Assembly: GCF_046630445.1 (NCBI RefSeq)
Contig: NC_092334.1
Span: forward strand, 102,495,501 to 102,559,500
Direction of reading: 5' to 3'
Length of the DNA: 64,000 bases
Origin: Rutidosis leptorrhynchoides
Lineage: Eukaryota; Streptophyta; Magnoliopsida; Asterales; Asteraceae
The notes beneath the pieces were generated by a model. That model saw only the letters and a program-made list of their open reading frames with translations, had not been told where the DNA came from and ran no database searches. A program made the translations under genes and the position numbers. Shown here piece after piece: positions 61,106-64,000 of this stretch; the first letter of the stretch is position 1, and every line of letters begins with the position of its first letter.

Positions 61106-61117
61106 GCTCTGATACCA
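61106..61117 (-). promoter_or_regulatory. E3 primer-binding site
   Basis: In sense TGGTATCAGAGC, two bases from the LTR; exact match to the initiator tRNA-Met PBS. Confidence 0.92.
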
Positions 61118-61119
61118 TC

Positions 61120-61748
61120 TGTAGCGACCCGACAAAATCCTCATTGACGGCGCCGTCTACTTAGGTCCCGTTACGTGGTCATAAGACTTTAAAATGACGT
61201 TTGACCAATATATGTCACATTCATTTCAAATGTAAAGATGTTTCAAGTTTACAAAAATAGTTCAACAACTAGTGACGTTACAACGTTTAAGTACAAATGA
61301 AACCGATGCGACACAGTTAAAAGTAAAGTCAAAAGATACTCCATGTATGCATGTATACTCGACATCCAAGCAAGTATCAAAATAGTGAGCGGAAGCATGT
61401 AATACATATCGTTCAAGGACCTGAGAAAAACATAGAAAGTCTGTCAATGAAAAACGTTAGTAAAATCATAGGTGTATTAGTAAACGTATGTATTTGAACC
61501 ACAAGATTTAGTATAAGTTGATCATCCAAATCGTTTGCATTCCAAAGATGTTGTTTGTATCACGAGCACCCAATTATCAAGGCTTAACTGAATGTTACCT
61601 CTAAATCCATAGTGTTAGAACATACACTATACCGATAAAATTATATTTCATTCGCTAACGGTAGCGAACCATCCGAATGAGGGTTCGTCAAACCCGTATG
61701 GCCACACAACATAATTACTCGCTTACACCCTACAAGTGTAACTAATGA
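61120..61748 (-). repeat. E3 5' LTR, inner part, cut by E4
   Basis: Matches 53822 onward (TGTAGCGACCCGAC...) until ACTAATGA, where the sequence changes to TGAAAGG, the start of E4. Sequence differences from the other LTR are about 1-2% by eye. Confidence 0.9.
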
Positions 61749-64000
61749 TGAAAGGATCCGTTCATATACATTATAAACGATTCACAATAGTTGATTACAT
61801 CGCGAGGTATTTGACCTCTATATGATACGTTTTACAAACATTGCATTCGTTTTTAAAAGACAAACTTTCTTTACATCAAAAATTGACGGCATGCATACCA
61901 TTTCATATTACATCCAACTATAATTGACTTAATATTAATCTTGATGAACTCAACGACTCGAATGCAACGTCTTTCAAAGTATGTCATGAATGACTCCAAG
62001 TATTATCCTTAAAATGAGCTAATGCACAGCGGAAGATTTCTTTAATACCTGAGAATAAACATGCTTTAAAGTGTCAACCAAAAGGTTGGTGAGTTCATTA
62101 GTTTATCATAATCAATCATTTCCGTAATAGTAATAGACCACAAGATTTCAGTTTCTATAAATATCCGTACACTCGCAAGTGTATAAAAGTATTCTATAAG
62201 TTGTAGGCACCCGGTAACAAGCCTTAACGTTCATGTTTTACCCTCTGAAGTACACCAGATCAGGTGTGTTTAAAATAACCTCGAAGTACTAAAGCATCAC
62301 ATAGTCAGGATGGGGTTTGTCAGGCCCAATAGATCTATCTTTAGGATTCGCGCCTACCGTACATAGACAAGTAGTTTAATGTTACCAAGCTAAGGGTATA
62401 TTTTTGGTTTAAACCCACGTAGAATTAGTTTTAGTACTTGTGCCTATTTCGTAAAACATTTATAAAAACAGCGCATGTATTCTCAGTCCCAAAAATATAT
62501 ATAAAAGGGAGCAAATGAAACTCACCATACTGTATTTCATAGTAAAAATACATATAACGTCATTTAACAAGTGCAAGGTTGGCCTCGGATTCACGAACCT
62601 ATATTAAGTATATATATTTATATGTTGGTCAATATCTGTCTAACAATTTAGGTCAAGTCGTAGTGTACCACAATCCTAATGCTCGAGACTAATATGCAAA
62701 AGTCAACAAAAGTCAACTTAACCCAAAATGACTTCTAAAATTTATACGTGTTTATTATATAACTTAACTATAGTCATTTTATATATTTAAATATATTTAT
62801 TAGATTTTATAATAATAAAAGTCATTTATTAATAAAAATTTATATTAATGTTTATATATGATAAAATATACTTTTATATATCTTAAGTAGTAAAATTTAT
62901 AAAGTTCACTTAATATCGTAAAACTATAGTGGTAAGTATTATTAATGTAATTATATTATGCGTGGTGAAAAATATCTTTGTATCCCCTATTTATTTGATA
63001 AAATAATATTGATCATAATAATAATAAGTAAAAGTTGTATTATTTTGTAATAATAATTATTGTTATTCTATAAAAAAATAACAATATTTATATTTACTAA
63101 AAATGTTATTATGATAAAATGATAATACTAACATAATAGTAATAATGATATTTTATAATAACAATGATATTTCTATTAAAATAATAACGACGATAGTAAT
63201 AATAATCATTTTAACAATAATACTAAAATTCAGTTGACTATAACTTCTAATCCGTTCATCGAAACCATTTGATATCTAAATGAAAAGTTCTTAATTTTTC
63301 GCTAGCTTTCCAATGACATGCATATCATATACCCTATCTCAGTAGCATATGTATCTAATTCAGGATTCAACAAACCTATCTAAGGACAATATCGAATGTA
63401 CAAGCATGCATAATCCTATATACTCGAGCACTAGTCAGGGATACCCTATTGAAATATAAAAGTTAAGTTATGAGTGCTCACGTATCAATATTGAGATTCA
63501 ATATTGCAGGAAAGTACGTAGACGAAACGAAAATGATAAATGTTAGGTTAACCTCACGAGTAATACCCTCGATCAATACCCATAACCTCCATAGCTATAA
63601 CCCATAATTTCCTTAGCTCTATTCCGTTTGAAAACTTATTTTAAAATCGTCTGAATATAACTCCGTCGTAGTATTTTATGTATACTAATAATATCTTGAA
63701 ATAATACAAAGAAAATATATATGTGTAATTCGATTGAGAGAGTTTAGAGAAATATATTTTCAAGTTTCTATGAAATAATAAAACCTATTGAATTCTATTT
63801 ATAATAGATTTTTGAATTATTAAAGTGAATTATTAAAGTATGAATTATTAAAGTGAATTATTAAAGTATGAATTATTAAAGTGAATTATTAAAGTATGAA
63901 TTATTAAAGTGAATTATTAAAGTATGAATTATTAAAGTGAATTATTAAAGTATGAATTATTAAAGTGAATTATTAAAGTGAATTATTAAAGTAAAAGTAA
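61749..64000 (-). repeat. E4: gypsy-like LTR, partial (runs off window)
   Basis: Begins TGAAAGGATCCG at 61749, directly after the broken E3 LTR, so it is a later insertion. Its start resembles the E1 LTR start (GCGAGGTATTTGACCTCTATATG against GCGAGGTTTTGACCTCTATATG, both on the plus strand), and 62300-62530 holds the shared LTR module. The segment 63480-63620 is a reverse-complement relative of the E5 LTR (48530-48660). No gene. The target duplication cannot be checked. Confidence 0.78.
63828..64000 (+). repeat. Tandem repeat at the right edge
   Basis: Units of GAATTATTAAAGT, mostly as 26-28 bp pairs with a TAT spacer, at least six pairs, running to the window end. Confidence 0.93.

Larger units (their letters stand above)
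53822..61748 (-). mobile_element. E3: Ty3/gypsy LTR retrotransposon with gag and pol
   Basis: LTRs at 53822-56182 and 61120-61748 (the latter cut by E4) match closely and start TGTAGCGACCC. Between them, on the minus strand, lie PBS, leader, gag, pol and PPT in standard order. There is no extra ORF, in contrast to E1. It is inserted in the E5 interior. Gag and pol contain several stops and at least two frameshifts. The pol sequence is clearly related to E1 (same RT, integrase and tail motifs). Confidence 0.93.

Overview
The window is nuclear DNA of a flowering plant. The one clear host gene is an intron-containing COP9 signalosome subunit 6 gene (33303-36722, minus strand), and nearly everything else is transposon. 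The style of the long Ty3/gypsy LTRs suggests Asteraceae, but that is an inference and not a measurement.

Layout. (1) 1-21455 is a nest. Element E2, a gag-only LTR retrotransposon (13748-21455, minus strand, left LTR cut), has element E1 inserted in its left LTR. E1 (1-13747, minus strand) is a Ty3/gypsy element whose left LTR runs off the window. E1's right LTR carries a Harbinger-type MITE (12389-13447). (2) 21456-33300 is AT-rich, gene-poor DNA. It holds an RRM pseudogene fragment, a decayed Ty1/copia RT-RNase H (29290-30520), an older gypsy-like LTR starting at 25418 with a hAT MITE inside, and a LINE tail. (3) 33303-36722 is CSN6. (4) 36800-40507 holds a hAT-like MITE, a small GRF zinc-finger reading frame, a broken MULE transposase and a 792-bp foldback element. 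(5) 40508-46342 is a broken LINE on the minus strand with a hAT MITE in ORF1, followed by a copia LTR fragment. (6) 47161-64000 is a second nest: gypsy-like element E5 (plus), interrupted by gypsy element E3 (53822-61748, minus), whose right LTR is cut by the LTR of element E4 (61749 to the end).

Main observation. E1 carries two intact extra reading frames between its primer-binding site and gag, in the sense direction: an acidic 204-residue protein and a 227-residue F-box protein. Its own gag-pol is broken by stops and frameshifts and has lost one integrase catalytic Asp. E1's two LTRs still look about 99% identical by eye. This points to a recently moved element, probably helped in trans, that has kept an F-box gene open. 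E5 also has an extra reading frame in the same place.

Several short sequence modules are shared between these otherwise different elements: a motif downstream of the PBS, an internal PPT-like hairpin, a hairpin overlapping the pol stop codon, an LTR module with a splice-donor-like core, and tandem GC palindromes. They are candidates for retrotransposon cis-acting signals. All calls come from reading the sequence; no database search was run.
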